Shown piece after piece: positions 1-12,087 of a DNA stretch of 64,000 bases. Source of the stretch: Viscum album (Eukaryota; Streptophyta; Magnoliopsida; Santalales; Viscaceae). The stretch covers positions 532,862,394 through 532,926,393 of the forward strand of contig OY728143.1 of NCBI GenBank assembly GCA_963277665.1, read 5' to 3'. Made by a program: the position numbers and the translations under genes. Numbering within the stretch: the stretch's first letter is position 1; every line of letters begins with the position of its first letter. The notes under the pieces are model-generated. The model had not been told where the DNA came from. It was given only the letters and a program-made list of their open reading frames with translations, and made no database searches.

Positions 1-1566
1 CATGATATATTATCATGTGATTCCTGAAGATAAACAATCTCGGAAAGTGATGAGATTCACTTTATGAAGTATCACAACATGGTAACACGGGATCATGCAC
101 TCTATTTAAGAAAATTAATTTACATTAATATTCATATATCATTAAAATAAATAGATTATTTATATTACTTGTCAATTGTTTGTAAATACTTCCCAATGGA
201 GAGTTTAGTTTCATAAAAAAACATTAATCTCAGAGAAGGAAAATAGAGTCAAAATTGTTTTACCAATTTGGTAAATATTTTAAGTTACACCACATGAAAT
301 AAGGATCATAAAATAAGAATTGGAATACCCAAATATTTTGGTACAATATACATATAAAAAATCATTGTCATTACATACACCACACAATAGGAAAAGGTGG
401 CAAGAAGAGCATGGATCTCATAGAAATTTGATGTGTGATGAAATCCCCTTACTTTGTTTATTGACTTTATATGTACTTTCACAAGCATCCAGTATAATGA
501 ATATTACATTTTTATTCATATTTTAAATAAAAATATTCTTCTTAAATTATAAAATATATGGTTTGACTATTACCTTATATTATGCACATGTTAACGTTCA
601 CATGTTAATGTTTCACTTCAAGAAAAAATCACATTGTTCATTGCATGTGTATTAATGTTTTACTTATTTAGTACTTAAATATATATCATGATTCAATAAT
701 ATAAACCATGATATAAATATAAGGAATATAAATTATATTTTTATTATAATAATTGATATATTACATGGTTAGGAAATTTAATAAACTGTTATGTGAGATA
801 ATAAGTTGTACATACAAATGAATGTTGTTTTTGTCGTTATTGTCAAATTGAATGAAAGAATTTAAATAAAATATGTATATATATTTATATATATATATTC
901 TAAATAAATTATAAATATTTTATCATATATATCATAAAATATCATTAATATTATCCCTAATATATTCTATGTTGTGTGTGAAAAAATCACAACACTATTA
1001 TGTCATAGTCCACACTTCCTCAGACAGGATTATCATATTAACACAAAATGAAACGAAATGATAAATCTGTAGTAAAAGAAACAATGAACACAAATACATA
1101 TTGAATATAATATATGACATATATAAATAAAGTTTCCTTTATATTTGACACCATGGTTGGTGGTAGAGTGGAAATGAAGAATCATCGTTTTGTGAGTTAG
1201 TAGCTCACCGTATAGAGAAGCAATATGTTCAACATCCATTATATAGAGGTGCATGTATTTTTAGTTAGTAACTTTTAAATAAAATTTTTTCCTTTGTAGT
1301 AAAAAACAATTCACACAATATTGTAATAAAGAGAGTGGAGGTGGTGTAATTGTAAAATAAATTGATGGGTCTTGAGAGAATACGTTACCTCAAAATCGGG
1401 TAACTCTCATATGTTTGTGCCAAAATGATTTCATGAGTAGACTCATAACCCAAGTGAGTATTCATGTTCAAAGGAATGATTTTGGGAGGATAATTGGGAA
1501 TATATTTTATGATCATGATTTTTTGAGAGTTGTGTGGAATGGGTAGATGTGGTGGTATTTCATCGG
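1..1566 (-). mobile_element. E1 3' LTR, first part (window-truncated, split by E2)
   Basis: This is the middle of a long LTR on the minus strand. It matches 26390-27955 in the same order: the AT-rich start, the CCCTTACTTTG motif near 445 (26850 in the partner), the repeated block near 790 (27180), the pair of short conserved stretches near 1010-1250, and the GTTACCT motif at 1384 (27797). The match continues after E2 at 20606, so E2 split this LTR. From the partner copy about 2.1 kb of the LTR lies left of base 1. Short open frames here (for example 1033-1254 and 1385-1783, minus) are not shared by the partner copy and I treat them as chance. The alignment was made by eye; identity is moderate. 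Confidence 0.75.
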
Positions 1567-2299
1567 TGTAATGTCCCGGTTTTGGGTACCACTCAATAGG
1601 TGCCTCGAACCCAGTTCGACTTGTGACCTCAAGCGCATTTCCCCAAATTTCATAGGCTGCCGAATAGCAGCGAGGGCCCAGGTATGATAGTGGGGAAAAT
1701 ATTCCCTCATTTGTCAAAGTGTAATGCAGCGAAATATGAAATAAAACATACAACGAATAGCAGAAGCAGTAAAACATGCACAACTGAAATAAAAAACTGC
1801 AGTGGATGCAACAAACGGTATATAAATAATGATTCTACATGTCTCAAGTTCTAAGAAAATAGCCAGATCATGTTATACATTAATACAGTACAACAAAAGA
1901 AGAGTATAGAAATACCACGAAAAATAGCTTGCAGCGGAATAGCGAGCCTAGGCTCGGTCCCATTCCCTCCTACTCCTCAGCAGCAATCATGTACGTATAT
2001 AGGGACTCTTGCCCCAATCTACACCTGTAGAAACAAAATCTGTTTGGGCTGAAAAATGTGACCCAAACAGGGTGTGAGAAATATATCTCAGTAGACACCC
2101 ACCAAAGGCTCGTCCCCAACTGCATGTAAGCAAGCAAAAATAGTGTGCAATAGTAAAATGCAATAAAGTAAGAAGTACTGAAAAGTATCTAACTTAAAAA
2201 TTAAATTTCTATTTTATTATTCATTTAATTCATTAAATATTAGAAAACACCACAATACATTTTTAAGTAAACAGTCCACATCATCAGACAAGTAAAACC

Positions 2300-2510
2300 T
2301 TAACCTCAGGTAAGCAGAATCCAACCCGCGGGTATAGCCCTTAGGCATAACATAATTTTCCCTCAGGTGTAGGAAGTGTCACCCTCAGGAACAAAAGTCA
2401 ATCCCTCTCCCATGAAAGGTTGCCCTCAGGTGAAATAACTACAGCCCTTAGGCCAAACAGTGCAGCGCCCGCAGGCTAATCACAACAATGCCCTGAGGCT
2501 AAACAAGTAA
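2300..2510. repeat. CCCTCAGG motif array in E2 3' LTR
   Basis: About eight degenerate copies of a GCCCTCAGGC-type decamer recur every 15-45 bp (near 2306, 2340, 2360, 2381, 2424, 2449, 2466 and 2489), separated by unrelated sequence. The same array, better preserved, is at 19563-19760 and, much degraded, at 61136-61330. Confidence 0.8.
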
Positions 2511-3129
2511 CAGGGCTATGCCCAACATGTCATTATGCTGTAAACAAGCAATCCCTCTTGAGGAAATTCTACAATTACTACTATAAAGGCATACCCTCGG
2601 GTATCCTGGCCAAACGTCTAAACTGGGGAACCAACCCCTGGGGTGGTTTCAGATACATGAAATGATCCCAGCCAATATTTTAATATCACAATTAATCACC
2701 TATTCAATTTAATGTATTCAAAATAACCATGGCCTCAGCCACACGACACCCTAACATGGGTTCGTGGCACAAAAACGCACAAAACACACAATAGTTTGAA
2801 AAATTTACACCAAGACACCTACCTTATATGCCAATGAATGATATTCGTGAACATAGGTTCTAAAACCTCTAAGAATGATGATGATTTGAGGTAGGAAACC
2901 ATATATTCAACCTCAAATAACTCCCGATAGGGAAAGAATTGGTAAGAAACGCTCCAGGAGAAGAGGTGGCTTACCCATGCGGTTCTAACGAGATCGTCTA
3001 AAGCGGAATCAGATTCCAGACGAACACCCGATTGATCTTCAATGGTTCGGTCATCCCCTCCCACTCCTTTGGTTCTAAGACATACCTGTGAATAGGGGAG
3101 GCTACTTCCCATTTTAAGAAAAAAAAATC

Positions 3130-3470
3130 AAAGGACACGGTGTGTAATCCCATGTACACAGCGTGTACTTCCCATTTTTTTAAACTGTTCCTCTGGAGGC
3201 TTCCCGCAAGCGCAGAAATGTTCACTTGCCGACATGAGTACACGACATGTACTCTTGAGTACACAACATGTACTATTTCCCAGCTGGCGGATGCTCCACC
3301 ACCTTACTGGTTTTGCCTGCCGACTGACTACACGGCGTGTAAAGGACAAGTACAGAGCATGTAGTCGGTTCCTACACCCTTCATCTCCGGCATGGCCACA
3401 CGCCCCGTGTACCCATCCCACACGACCAAAAGTACAAAACGTGTTGAAACAGTACATGGCCTGTACTTCC
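3130..3470. repeat. TACACG-N-CGTGTA palindrome array in E2 3' LTR
   Basis: The block holds a perfect 13-bp odd palindrome at 3329-3341 and decayed copies at 3238-3252, 3259-3273, 3351-3363 and nearby. The copies come in pairs whose starts are 21-22 bp apart. Most differences from the consensus are CG to TG or CA changes. Confidence 0.85.
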
Positions 3471-3573
3471 AAAACATAGTATTTTCCCCCATTTTCCATA
3501 TTTTGTCAAACAAAATTATGTAAAAGAGAAAAGAAGTAGCTTGTACCTCAAAAATAAGAACTGGGTTCTTAGA

Positions 3574-3590
3574 AACATCACCCCTTATAG
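3574..3590 (-). promoter_or_regulatory. E2 polypurine tract
   Basis: On the minus strand a purine run (TAAGGGGTGATG) lies directly upstream of the 3' LTR start. E7 keeps a cleaner version at the same place. In retrotransposons this tract primes plus-strand DNA synthesis. Confidence 0.7.
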
Positions 3591-3639
3591 AAATTTGTCC
3601 CTGAATTTCCCTTCCAAGGTTGGAAAAGATATAAGATTG

Positions 3640-4930
3640 AACAACTTCAGCCATTAAGCATGTACATCAGTCACTCGCTCCCAGGTTTCATCCTCCACTC
3701 GGCCATGCTACGATATCACCTGTACGAGAGGAACTAACCGGCCTTAGAGAACCTTCGTGCACCTGTCAACGATACGAATCAGATTCTCCTCAAAGGACTC
3801 ATCCATCTAATGCTCAACTTCCTTTGGCTGAAAGATGTGAAACAGGTCTCAATGATAGCTGCACAACTGAGACACATGGATGATGTCGTGCAAGGCTCGG
3901 TACCTCTCATGTAACTGCAACTGATAAGAAATCATCCCGACTCTCTCTAGAATCCCAAATGTCCCCACATACATCGGTGAAAGCATACCATGTCTCCTGA
4001 TTCGCTTATGTCCCAGCCTCAGCGAAACACACAAGAAAACCTGATCCCCAACCATGAACTCCAAAGGTCATCTGCGGCGATCGACATATGACTTCTGACT
4101 AGACTACGTGGTAGACATCCGCTTCTGAATCAACTGGACCATCTCATAAGTCTTCTGCACAAGACGTGGTCCCATCAATGCTGCCTCACCTTCCTCTAAC
4201 TAGCATAAAGGTGATCGACCCGACCTACCGTATAAAGCCTCATATGGTGACATCTCAATAGTTTCCTATACACTATTATTGTAGGAAATATCGACTAGGG
4301 GTATATGCTTCTCCCAAGAGCCCACAGAGTCTAGGACACATGCTCATAGCGTGTCCTCAAGTACATGTATCGTACGCTCCGACTGGCCATCTATCTGAGG
4401 GTGGTAAGCTATGCTCAGAAGAACCTGTGTACCTAGTTCCCTCTGAATACTCTGCCAGAAAAGAGACGTAAAATGGGCATCCCTATCTAAAATGATAGAA
4501 AGATGGACCCCATGATGATGCACGATCTCTCTGATATACAGCCTTCCGAGCTCGTCAACACCGAAGGTCTACTTGGATGGCAAGAAGTGAGATACCTTCA
4601 TGAGTCTGTCCACAACAACCCACACGACGTCATTACCATGAGGTGACCTTGGAAAACAAGTCAAGAAATCCATCGCGACATTATCCCATTTCCACTCCGC
4701 AATGGGTAACTGATGTAATAGTACAACTGGTCTCTGATGCTCTACCTTCACCTGCTTACTGGTGGAACACCTCATAATAAAACCAGCTACATCTCTCTTC
4801 ATACCCGACCACCAGTACTGACATCTCCGGTCACAGTAGATCTTGGTAACCACGGGATGAATTTCCTAAGCTGAAGCATGAAACTCTCACATCATCTCCT
4901 CATGTATATCCCTTGGAACCCACACTCATC
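3640..4930 (-). pseudogene. E2 integrase (broken), with chromodomain-like tail
   Basis: Integrase inserts the cDNA copy into host DNA. In order on the minus strand: an HHCC zinc region (two His near 4870-4895; first Cys kept in RCSTSK but the second Cys is Ser); the first catalytic Asp in VAMDFL (about 4675); the second in LDRDAHF (about 4470); the catalytic Glu in DGQSER (about 4385); the conserved SPYEALYGR stretch; then EFMVGDQVF...LSPMYVGTF...HDIIHVSQL (4064-3849), the GPY/F-type C-terminal domain. A tail with VEDETWER (about 3690) resembles the chromodomain-like end of plant chromoviruses. The frame is nearly continuous, broken by stops near 4855-4895, 4570, 4200, 4105, 4070 and further on. 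All three DDE residues survive, so death is by stops and by the zinc-site change. Confidence 0.9.
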
Positions 4931-5195
4931 CATGGAAATTCAAAACCTCATCATCGCCTATCATCCAACGAGGAGGAGGGTCCTCACTTGCCACCGACTC
5001 TGGTAGAATTGGGACTTCTGAATTAGATAGATATCTCATCCTCACTCTATCCAGGAGGGTAGAAGTCACAGCTAAAGAGGAAATATAAGTCTGCACCTGA
5101 CTATCGTGCTCCTCCAGAAGCATATCAAAGAAAAAATCCATGAGCTTCAACTCGCCACTGGCCTCCTGCACTTCTTGTATCTTAGTCTTCATTCT
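4926..5195 (-). pseudogene. E2 RNase H-integrase linker
   Basis: An open stretch of about 90 residues joins RNase H to integrase. It has no catalytic motif. It contains STLLDRVRM and WMIGDDEVL, both of which recur in the same place in E7 (63720-64000), so the linker is conserved between the two elements and belongs to the polyprotein. Confidence 0.75.
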
Positions 5196-5535
5196 CAATG
5201 CATCAGCTACTACATTACCTTTACCAGGTGTATAGGCAAGCTCAAAATCGGATGACTGTAGGTACTCGGCCCACCTTCTCTGCCTCAGATTCAGGTCATG
5301 CTAAGTAAAGATATACTTGAGACTTTTTTGTTCGGTGAAAACCACAAAATGTTCTCCCAATAGATAATGTCTCCAACATCGCAATGCATGAACAACTGCA
5401 GCCAACTCAAGATCATGCGTCGGGTAATTCCTCTTATGTGGCATCAACTGCCGAGACCTGTACAAAACTACTAGATCACCTTACATCAACACATCTCCCA
5501 GACCAATACCTAATGCATCACAGTAAACTGTATTG
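5195..5535 (-). pseudogene. E2 RNase H (broken)
   Basis: This domain degrades the RNA strand of the RNA:DNA hybrid. Visible in order on the minus strand: VYCDA (about 5520) with the first catalytic Asp, [14 protein letters not shown] (about 5400) with the catalytic Glu, and [13 protein letters not shown] (about 5320), where the usual TDHK reads TEQK, so the third acidic residue is Glu in place of Asp. The last Asp is kept in VVADAL (about 5205). One stop follows YIFT (about 5300). Confidence 0.85.
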
Positions 5536-6480
5536 CTCTTACCCTGCTCTACGAATATCAGGATTGGTGCTGATGTCAACCTTCCTTTCAGGTCCTCAAA
5601 GGCTGCCTCGCATGCATCCGAGCAAACGAACATCACACCCTTCATAGTCAGACCCGACAACGGTGCTGATAAGCGGGAGAAGTTTTTTATGATGTGTCTA
5701 TAGTAACCAGCTTGCCCTAAGAAACTCCGTATCTCAATCACATTCTTAGGATGCTCCAGAAAACTACTGCTCTCTCCTTCTCTGGGTCTAATAAAACTCC
5801 TGCCTCTAAGATGACATGACCCAGGAAGTGAATATGATCCATCCAAAAGTGGCACTTTTAGAGCATAGCATATAGCCGATGTTCTATTAGTGTACACAAT
5901 ACGATCTCAAGATGGGTGGCATGGTCGTGTAGAGAGTGAGATTACAACAAGATATCGTCCACTAATACTACCACAAAAGAGTCTAGATAAGGATGGAACA
6001 CATGATTCATTAGAGCCATGAAAACTGCGGGTGTGTTCGTGAGTCCAAACGGCATAACCGTATACTCGTATAGACCATACCTGCTCCTGAAAGCTGTGAG
6101 AGGTATATCAGATGATCTAACGCGGATCTGATGATATCCTGATCTCAAGTCAATCATTGAGAACACTCATTCTCTAGAAAGTTGATCAAAAAGATCATCA
6201 ATCCCTGTCAAGGGATGTCTATTTATAACCGTCAACTGGTTCAGCTTCCGATAATCCATACAATGTTTGAGGGTATCATCCGCCTTCTTCACAAAGATTA
6301 CAAGTAATCCCCACAGATATGTACTGGGTTTGAAGTATCCCTTTGAATGTAACTCCTTTATCTACCTCTTGATCTCCTAAAAATAATGTTTGTCCATCCT
6401 ATATGGAGGAATAAACTCCGGTGCTGCTCTTGGAAACAGCTCAATAGAGAAATCCACCTCTCCCTCCGAAGGTAGACCTG
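5536..6480 (-). pseudogene. E2 reverse transcriptase (broken)
   Basis: RT copies element RNA into DNA. On the minus strand: FSGLPSEGEVDFSIEL (about 6480-6430), [43 protein letters not shown] (about 6290-6240), [15 protein letters not shown] (about 6160) with the first catalytic Asp, [13 protein letters not shown], and [11 protein letters not shown] (about 5960) with the catalytic Asp pair, then HATHLEIVL and EIRSFLGQAGYYR (about 5720) of the connection. Stops occur near 6487, 6385, 6360, 6168, 5940 and 5865. A frameshift lies near 5755, where the reading moves from the HVILEAGVLLDPEK frame to the EHPKNVIEIRSF frame. All catalytic Asp residues survive. Confidence 0.9.
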
Positions 6481-6484
6481 AAAA

Positions 6485-7045
6485 TTAGTCCGGGAAGACA
6501 TTCCTGAAATGATAAAAAACTGGAGGGAAATCTGTCTGACAAGTCCCTTGGTCATCTAGATATAATCTTTCAATCTGAGCTGTGACTCCACCTCGCCTAC
6601 GATGCTCTGGTCCATCTCGACTTTCCTGAACATCCCACTCGCCCTTGTATAGTAACTCACCGCCCTCTAGTGACGTGAAACACAACCTGTGATGATATTA
6701 GTCTACAGTGGATTGAATGGGAACCAACCAATCCTTCCCTAGAATGATGTCATAGCTCGTCATCTCTAAGAAATAGTGGTCCAAAATAAAGTGACACTCA
6801 CTAAACTTAGGGGGGCACTCCTTGCACTTACGCACACCAGTCGTTCTAGTACCCAACAGAGTGTCTAGCGTCATGATATAAGAAGAAGTAGAAACAAAGA
6901 GCGCAAGGCTCTCCACAATGGGTATAAATATGAAACTATATATAGCAACCATATCAAAAATTACTGAAGATAATATAGAAGCTACTAAAATAGTACCTCT
7001 GACTATAGAAGGTCTGGGATCCTGCTCCTGCTGGGTCTGTTGCAC
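6485..7045 (-). pseudogene. E2 aspartic protease with lost active site, and PR-RT junction
   Basis: The retroviral-type protease cleaves the polyprotein. The stretch TSYDIILGKDWL near the C-terminal end is the conserved plant Ty3 protease block, normally followed by RT. Upstream, VIFDMVAIYSF occupies the place of the active-site loop usually written D-S/T-G-A. Here the Asp is kept but the next two residues are Met-Val, so the loop is not functional. The segment after ILGKDWL leads through about 65 open residues (6685-6485) to VFYHFRNVFPD, the usual entry to RT. Confidence 0.8.
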
Positions 7046-7054
7046 TGCATATTC

Positions 7055-8190
7055 TTACCCAGTGGCGCGACCCTGTGACACAGCCTGGCTACCCTGAGCT
7101 ATCCATCCCTGTAGCCTTTCTGATCCTGGTGTCTGGCTACCACAACCACGACCACCATCTCTACCTGAATGCCCTGACGTATTCCAGTTTCCGGATAGGT
7201 AAGATGCCACTGGTCCAGCTCCCGCACATAGAGTCTGTACAGAACCCATATCACTGGCCACTTGTGGAAACGCCAAACAAAAGCATTGTATATGACCCAT
7301 CATGCTACAAGCTCGACACTCTACTGGGTCTTGTGGACATTGCGGTCTCTTGTTCCCCTCTCTACCACACTGGTAGCACCTGATCGGGCCACCTAAAGAC
7401 GTTTCCTGGCTGGTACTGCCACCCTGAGAGATGTCCAATTGTCTCATCCTCGTGCTAGCAGAAATAGTACCAGTAACTGGTGCTGAACCGTCCTGGCCCA
7501 CACGAGTAGATTCCCATAGGTTCCTCTCAGTAATCAGTGTATGATTCACAATAGCATGTATAGTAGGAAACCTGAAAACATTCACCAGTGCTCGGATTTT
7601 ATAACGAATACCATCCCCCAAAATTTTGGCCCTTAATGTCTCATCACCCACCATCACGGGTGAAAAACTCTGATGCTCGGTGAAAAGGGAAGAATAGTAC
7701 ATCACCAACATGGCACTCTGCTGCAGATTCATGAACTCTCGAGCTCTGTCTGCCCACAGCATCTCAGGAAAGAAGATGTCATATAAGACTGCCTGAGAAT
7801 CCTCCCATGCCATGTCTATGTGATGCTCTGACTGGGTGGTAACATCCCACCACCTCTTGGCAGAATCATACAGCATGTATGCCGAGATCTTGACCCTATT
7901 CCCTGGAGGCATCTCAAGATTCTTGAAAATAGTCTGCATCGAACCTAACCAAGACTATGCAGCCTTTGGTCCACCAACCCCTGAAAACGTCAGCAGATGC
8001 TGCTGCTGGAATATGCGGGTCAGCTTAGCCATAGATGTGGCAGCCGACGGTGCTCCCTGAAAGGTCTAAATAAACCGCAATAAGAATTCACGGAACTGTG
8101 GCTCTATGCTTGTGTCCAGTATAGTAGCTGGTGCCACATATGGCTCGGCTGGAGGATCTACTACTAGCCCATGGCCCACCATCTATGGAT
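7055..8190 (-). pseudogene. E2 gag (nucleocapsid protein, broken)
   Basis: Gag forms the virus-like particle and binds element RNA. The longest open part is 7939-7055 (294 residues). Its first half carries the retrotransposon gag core (AKRWWDV, FFPEMLWADRAREFM). The second half carries two zinc knuckles: CYQCGREGNKRPQC at 7337-7378, where the histidine is Asn, and CRACSMMGHIQCFC just downstream, a full C-x2-C-x4-H-x4-C. Homologous-looking sequence extends upstream to about 8190 with stops near 8070 and 7955, so the true start is probably near 8180 and this copy cannot make full-length Gag. A stop near 7050 separates gag from the protease frame. Confidence 0.85.
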
Positions 8191-8903
8191 TATTCTCTTT
8201 GCTGCTCTCCTGGAGAACAACACACGATCTTCTATGAGGCATGACACTACAAGGTCAAAAACACGCCTTAGATTCAAGATTATCAAGACTAAAAACGAAG
8301 GAACCACAAGTGAACAAGAGGAAGATGGCATTTCAATATTTGAAAAACAAGACTACATGACATGTATTCTAACTACACAGCGTGTACATGGCTTCCCTTC
8401 TCCTTCCCGGGTCCTTCGACACGGCTAGGCCACACAGATCCTGTTTGAACAAAACTACACGACATGTATAATATATACATGATGTTTATGGTGTTATTTC
8501 CATCTTCCCGTGTCATATGTGACCTGACCAACTACTCGACTTGACACTACACTAAGTGTTACACCCGCACATGGCGTGTACACCACCCCATTTCCCAGTC
8601 AAATGGCTAACTCCACACGATCTATCCTCGGACGACACAACACGTCATGTCCCACAGGTACGTGGTGTTTTCAAGGAAAGGTGTCACCAAACTGTGTTGT
8701 TAGTTAAAGGGAAGAGTCCCCAGGTCACACTACATGGCGTTTTCATCATTGACATGGCGTGTTCTGTACAGGAGTTTACCGACCCGTGTTTTTAGTTAAA
8801 CGGCCGAACTCCCGGTCAACACTACACGGCGTGTACATTCAGTACACGGTGTATTTTACCCAAGCCTTCCCTTAACCCATGTTTCCACATAAAAGGTTTG
8901 GGA
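8191..8903 (-). repeat. E2 leader, proximal part, with palindrome array
   Basis: This non-coding stretch lies between gag and the E3 insertion. Palindrome copies lie near 8353, 8373, 8453, 8566, 8750, 8823-8835 (perfect) and 8843; the last two start 20 bp apart. It continues at 18031. Open frames on plus (8171-8428, 8556-8795) follow the repeats and show no domain. Confidence 0.65.
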
Positions 8904-9944
8904 TATAGCCACCAACCTTTTTATAACATAACATTTCATTACATTTTACAAAACCAAGGATCTTTAATGTTTAGTGTCATGGAAACCAGGAGCATAAAAC
9001 ATGAAAACATAAAAAATTATTCATAAACACTTGAAAGGATTCTCCTTATGTTCATCCTAGGTTCATTACTGCATCTCATAACTTGGGGACATACATCAAA
9101 AGAAAGGGTGAGTATAAGGCCCAGTAAGGGAAACAAGGTGAAACATTTAACATGTAAATTTGAGATACATCAACAATGTTATGAAAAAGAACAGTAAGGC
9201 ATGAGAAAAAAATCATGAGGCATATCATAATAAAATTAACATATTTCATAACCTGAATATGTGGGTAACACATTTAATATTGACAATCATTTCTGTTTCA
9301 CCATGGTCCATCCCCAAGGTGTCGTAAAAATTTACCAAGGTTATTCACCAAGGCGTCGTTAAAAATGGTCATCTCTAGAGATTAAATCTTTACCCGATGC
9401 ATTGGAGCGATATCAGGGTGCACCGTTAATTTGAATTTACTATCATGTGATCCACATATATCATCATCAATCATTTCATAAACCAACCATATAGAATTAA
9501 TTAAATGGATTTCATTTCATAATCATAAGGATTTAAAAACTGCTTTAAAGACATGATCTTTATGTCACTCTAAACCCACGGAATGGGAAAGCAAGTCTCA
9601 TGTATGAAAATCCCAAAATTTAAAATATAAAATTTTGGTATATATGTGAATACCACATTAGAAGAAATATCTTTGAGTATTCACTCAATAAAATAAATGA
9701 ATTTGAGAATAAGAGAGATACAATTTGAGATGGAAATTCTGCAGCATAACGGTTATGTTACGAGGTTTTAGAAATCATTGAATAGCGAGGGGAAATGGGT
9801 CACCCACACATAAATGATCCATAAAAAGTAGGGGAATAAATAATTTAAGATCATGGTAATGAAATTTGAATTATATAACATATTAAATGAATAACATGAA
9901 TGGAAGACCAAAAATAAGATTTCTCTTATGAGAATTGGGCAGCT

Positions 9945-10590
9945 TAACGGCATCACATAACACTTCAAAAATTGGATTGACGAGATCAAATAATATCTCT
10001 AATAATATGAAAATAAATGATCAGTATGATATATATAGATATAATACCCCAATATAATAAAAAGGAACGTGAATGACATGACCAGAAAATAGAACTTGAA
10101 AATGAGAAGGGTGAACAAATCCCTTAAAAATTGGGCAGCCTAATGACGTGACTTATACTTCAAAAAAAGGAATTGACGAGATCAAATAGGGTATCTCATC
10201 ATATGAACATTAATGATTAGTATGATAGATATAGAGATCATTCCCCAACATAATAAAAAGGAACTAGAAAGAGTTGACATGAAAATAGATCGTGAAAATG
10301 AGAAGGGTGAAAAAACCCCTTAAAAATTCGACAGCCTAAGGGCGTCACTTAAACATCAAAAAAATAAATTGAAGAGATCAAATGGGGTCTCTCATCATAT
10401 AAACAGAAAATATATGTATGATAGATATAGAGATCATACCCTAACATAAAAAGTAATTTGAAAGAATTGACAAGAAAATATAACATAAAAATTAGAAGGT
10501 TGAAAGAATCCGTTACAAAAATTTCGTCAGCCTAACGACTCCTCTTAAACATTCATAAAAAGAAATGATGAGAGTAAGAGGAGATCTCTC
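9945..10590. repeat. Tandem ~200-bp units in E3 3' LTR
   Basis: Counterpart of the block at 15690-16330: three to four units with the GCAGCCTAACG, CACTTAAACATC, GAGATCAAAT and CTCATCATATGAAC landmarks recurring about every 190-210 bp. Confidence 0.75.
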
Positions 10591-10853
10591 ATCATATGAA
10601 CATGAAAAGGGTATTTAAAGGAATATAAAATAACATCCTGCAACATAAGAATATGGAGCATAAAATATATTACATAAAAGAGAATATTTGAAAAGAAATA
10701 GAGAGTTTGGATCCCTTACCTTAAAATGTAATACTTAGTACTCAATGTTTGGGACCTTGAGGGCTTGGGGGAACCTTGAGAGGACTACTTGGGAGGTAAT
10801 GAGACCAGAGCTTAGTTGGGGGAGAGTTGGGAGTCGAATGGATGAGAGGGTGT

Positions 10854-10872
10854 CTTGGTATTTATAGGGAAA
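10854..10872 (-). promoter_or_regulatory. TATA box of E3 3' LTR
   Basis: On the minus strand the sequence reads CCCTATAAATACC, a textbook plant TATA box. The same motif is in the partner LTR at 16610-16625. The surrounding 100 bp is among the best conserved in the LTR. Confidence 0.75.
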
Positions 10873-11819
10873 GTGAAGGTACAATGCATTAATGGCATAG
10901 GGACACCACATTGGTGGTATTGGAAAAACAATGGGCTTTCCCATGGTATTTTCCCATGGAATCGGCCACATGGGACACCTCATACAATAATTAATCACCT
11001 TTAGTAGAACATCCCTTAAAATATCAAATGAAATCATCATGATGTAGTCATGATGTCATTAAACATTCTGAAACCCTAAAACTGTGTTTTTACTATTCAC
11101 TAAAAATTCAACTTTTTCCGAAAACTCCCAAAATTTCACCATAACCAAATATCAATGCTCTGATTTGAAAAATGAACTCTATTTTATAAAAATAATTTTC
11201 TAAATATGTTTAATTTAATTTTTAAATAAATAGACTATTCACCAAAATTTCATTTTTTTTAGAAAAAACAAAACAAATTACCTTAACCTAATATCGATGC
11301 TCTGGGTTCAAAAATGAAATCCATTTTATAAAAATAGTATTTTAAATATTTTTAATTTAATTTTTATTTAAAAAATCAATATTCACCTTAAAAAACTGAT
11401 ACTTGACTAATATTTTCCGAAACAGTTATTTACCTATTTTATTGAATCACATTACAAAATAATGGTGCCTAGATTATATTAATACTTTCTTCATGTGAGA
11501 TTACTAATCTATTTGGTCACATTACTAATCCTAAGTGTAAAATCACTATTCATAATTTACTATTCATCAAAAATTATGTTGATCCTATTAGATTCTAAAT
11601 TTCATACTGAACATAACTATAGAAGGAGATTTTTTGAAAATCATTACACATTTTTAATTATTTAAGGTTTACATAAACATTTTTTTTTAAATATCATTTC
11701 TCTAATATTCACCAAAAATATGCATAATATATTTATCCGGAAATTTGAAAATTAAAAAACTTCATCATAAGAATAAATCAAATTCTTTTATTTAAAACAA
11801 AGGATTACACAAGGCAGTT

Positions 11820-12087
11820 ATGGTCTCTTTACATAGCCCCTTATAATACCAGCATAGGACCTAAGTGTAAGGTGTGCTAAGGAGAGAGAATCCGAGGGAG
11901 GCTCGACCAACATTGCACAAGTAGTAATTTCTATCAGTTTAAACTTCTCACAAAGGCGATTCTGTTCTAGCTTCGCACGATGAAGTACAGATTTGGTTTG
12001 GTCCAGAGCAAAGCCCAGTGGTGCTACCTTCTTTTCATGTTCTGTTAGATGGGATTAGATCGGTCCAAGACTACTAGGTGATGCCAT
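11820..12087 (-). pseudogene. 89-codon LTR-internal frame, E3 3' LTR copy (one stop)
   Basis: This is the counterpart of the open frame at 17530-17799. It has the same start, length and end, with no indel, but codon 11 is TAA where the partner has GAA. About three quarters of residues agree. The shared core includes KKVAPLGFALDQT, KLEQNRL, EKFKLIEITT and LAHLTLRSYAG. See the partner entry for interpretation. Confidence 0.5.

Larger units (their letters stand above)
1567..3573 (-). repeat. E2 3' LTR
   Basis: This 2.0 kb LTR begins on the plus strand with TGTAATGTCCCGG and ends with GGGTTCTTAGA, a decayed form of the GGGTTCTTACA seen in its partner at 20605. It aligns end to end with 18830-20605 and with 60391-62377. 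Inside are a run of CCCTCAGG-type motifs (2300-2510) and a block of TACACG/CGTGTA palindromes (3130-3470). It keeps a 230-bp stretch (2968-3197) missing from the 5' LTR. Frames called from the palindrome block on both strands reflect the repeat and not a gene. Confidence 0.9.

Noticed and set aside
1385..1783. 132-residue minus frame
   Set aside because: It crosses the boundary between the E1 LTR and the E2 LTR at 1567, so it is an accident of insertion.
2300..3470. CRISPR-like array
   Set aside because: Repeat units are 10-15 bp, degenerate and irregularly spaced, inside an LTR of a eukaryotic element, with no cas genes.
3140..3499. Overlapping frames on both strands with repeated THRVL/TRHVL-like words
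   Set aside because: They come from the palindromic repeats, appear on both strands, and recur only where the array recurs (20243-20551, 62046-62303).
1567..3573. LTR as a DNA transposon with inverted termini
   Set aside because: The 16-bp inverted ends look like terminal inverted repeats, but a matching LTR, PBS, PPT and pol show that it is an LTR retrotransposon.
5384..5647. 87-residue plus frame
   Set aside because: Antisense of the RNase H region of E2; no domain of its own.
5536..6480. Integrated pararetrovirus (Caulimoviridae) RT
   Set aside because: The downstream integrase with DDE residues and the flanking LTRs identify Ty3/gypsy; no movement-protein or coat-type region is present.
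7075..7383. 102-residue plus frame
   Set aside because: It is the antisense shadow of E2 gag, whose minus frame carries the zinc knuckles.
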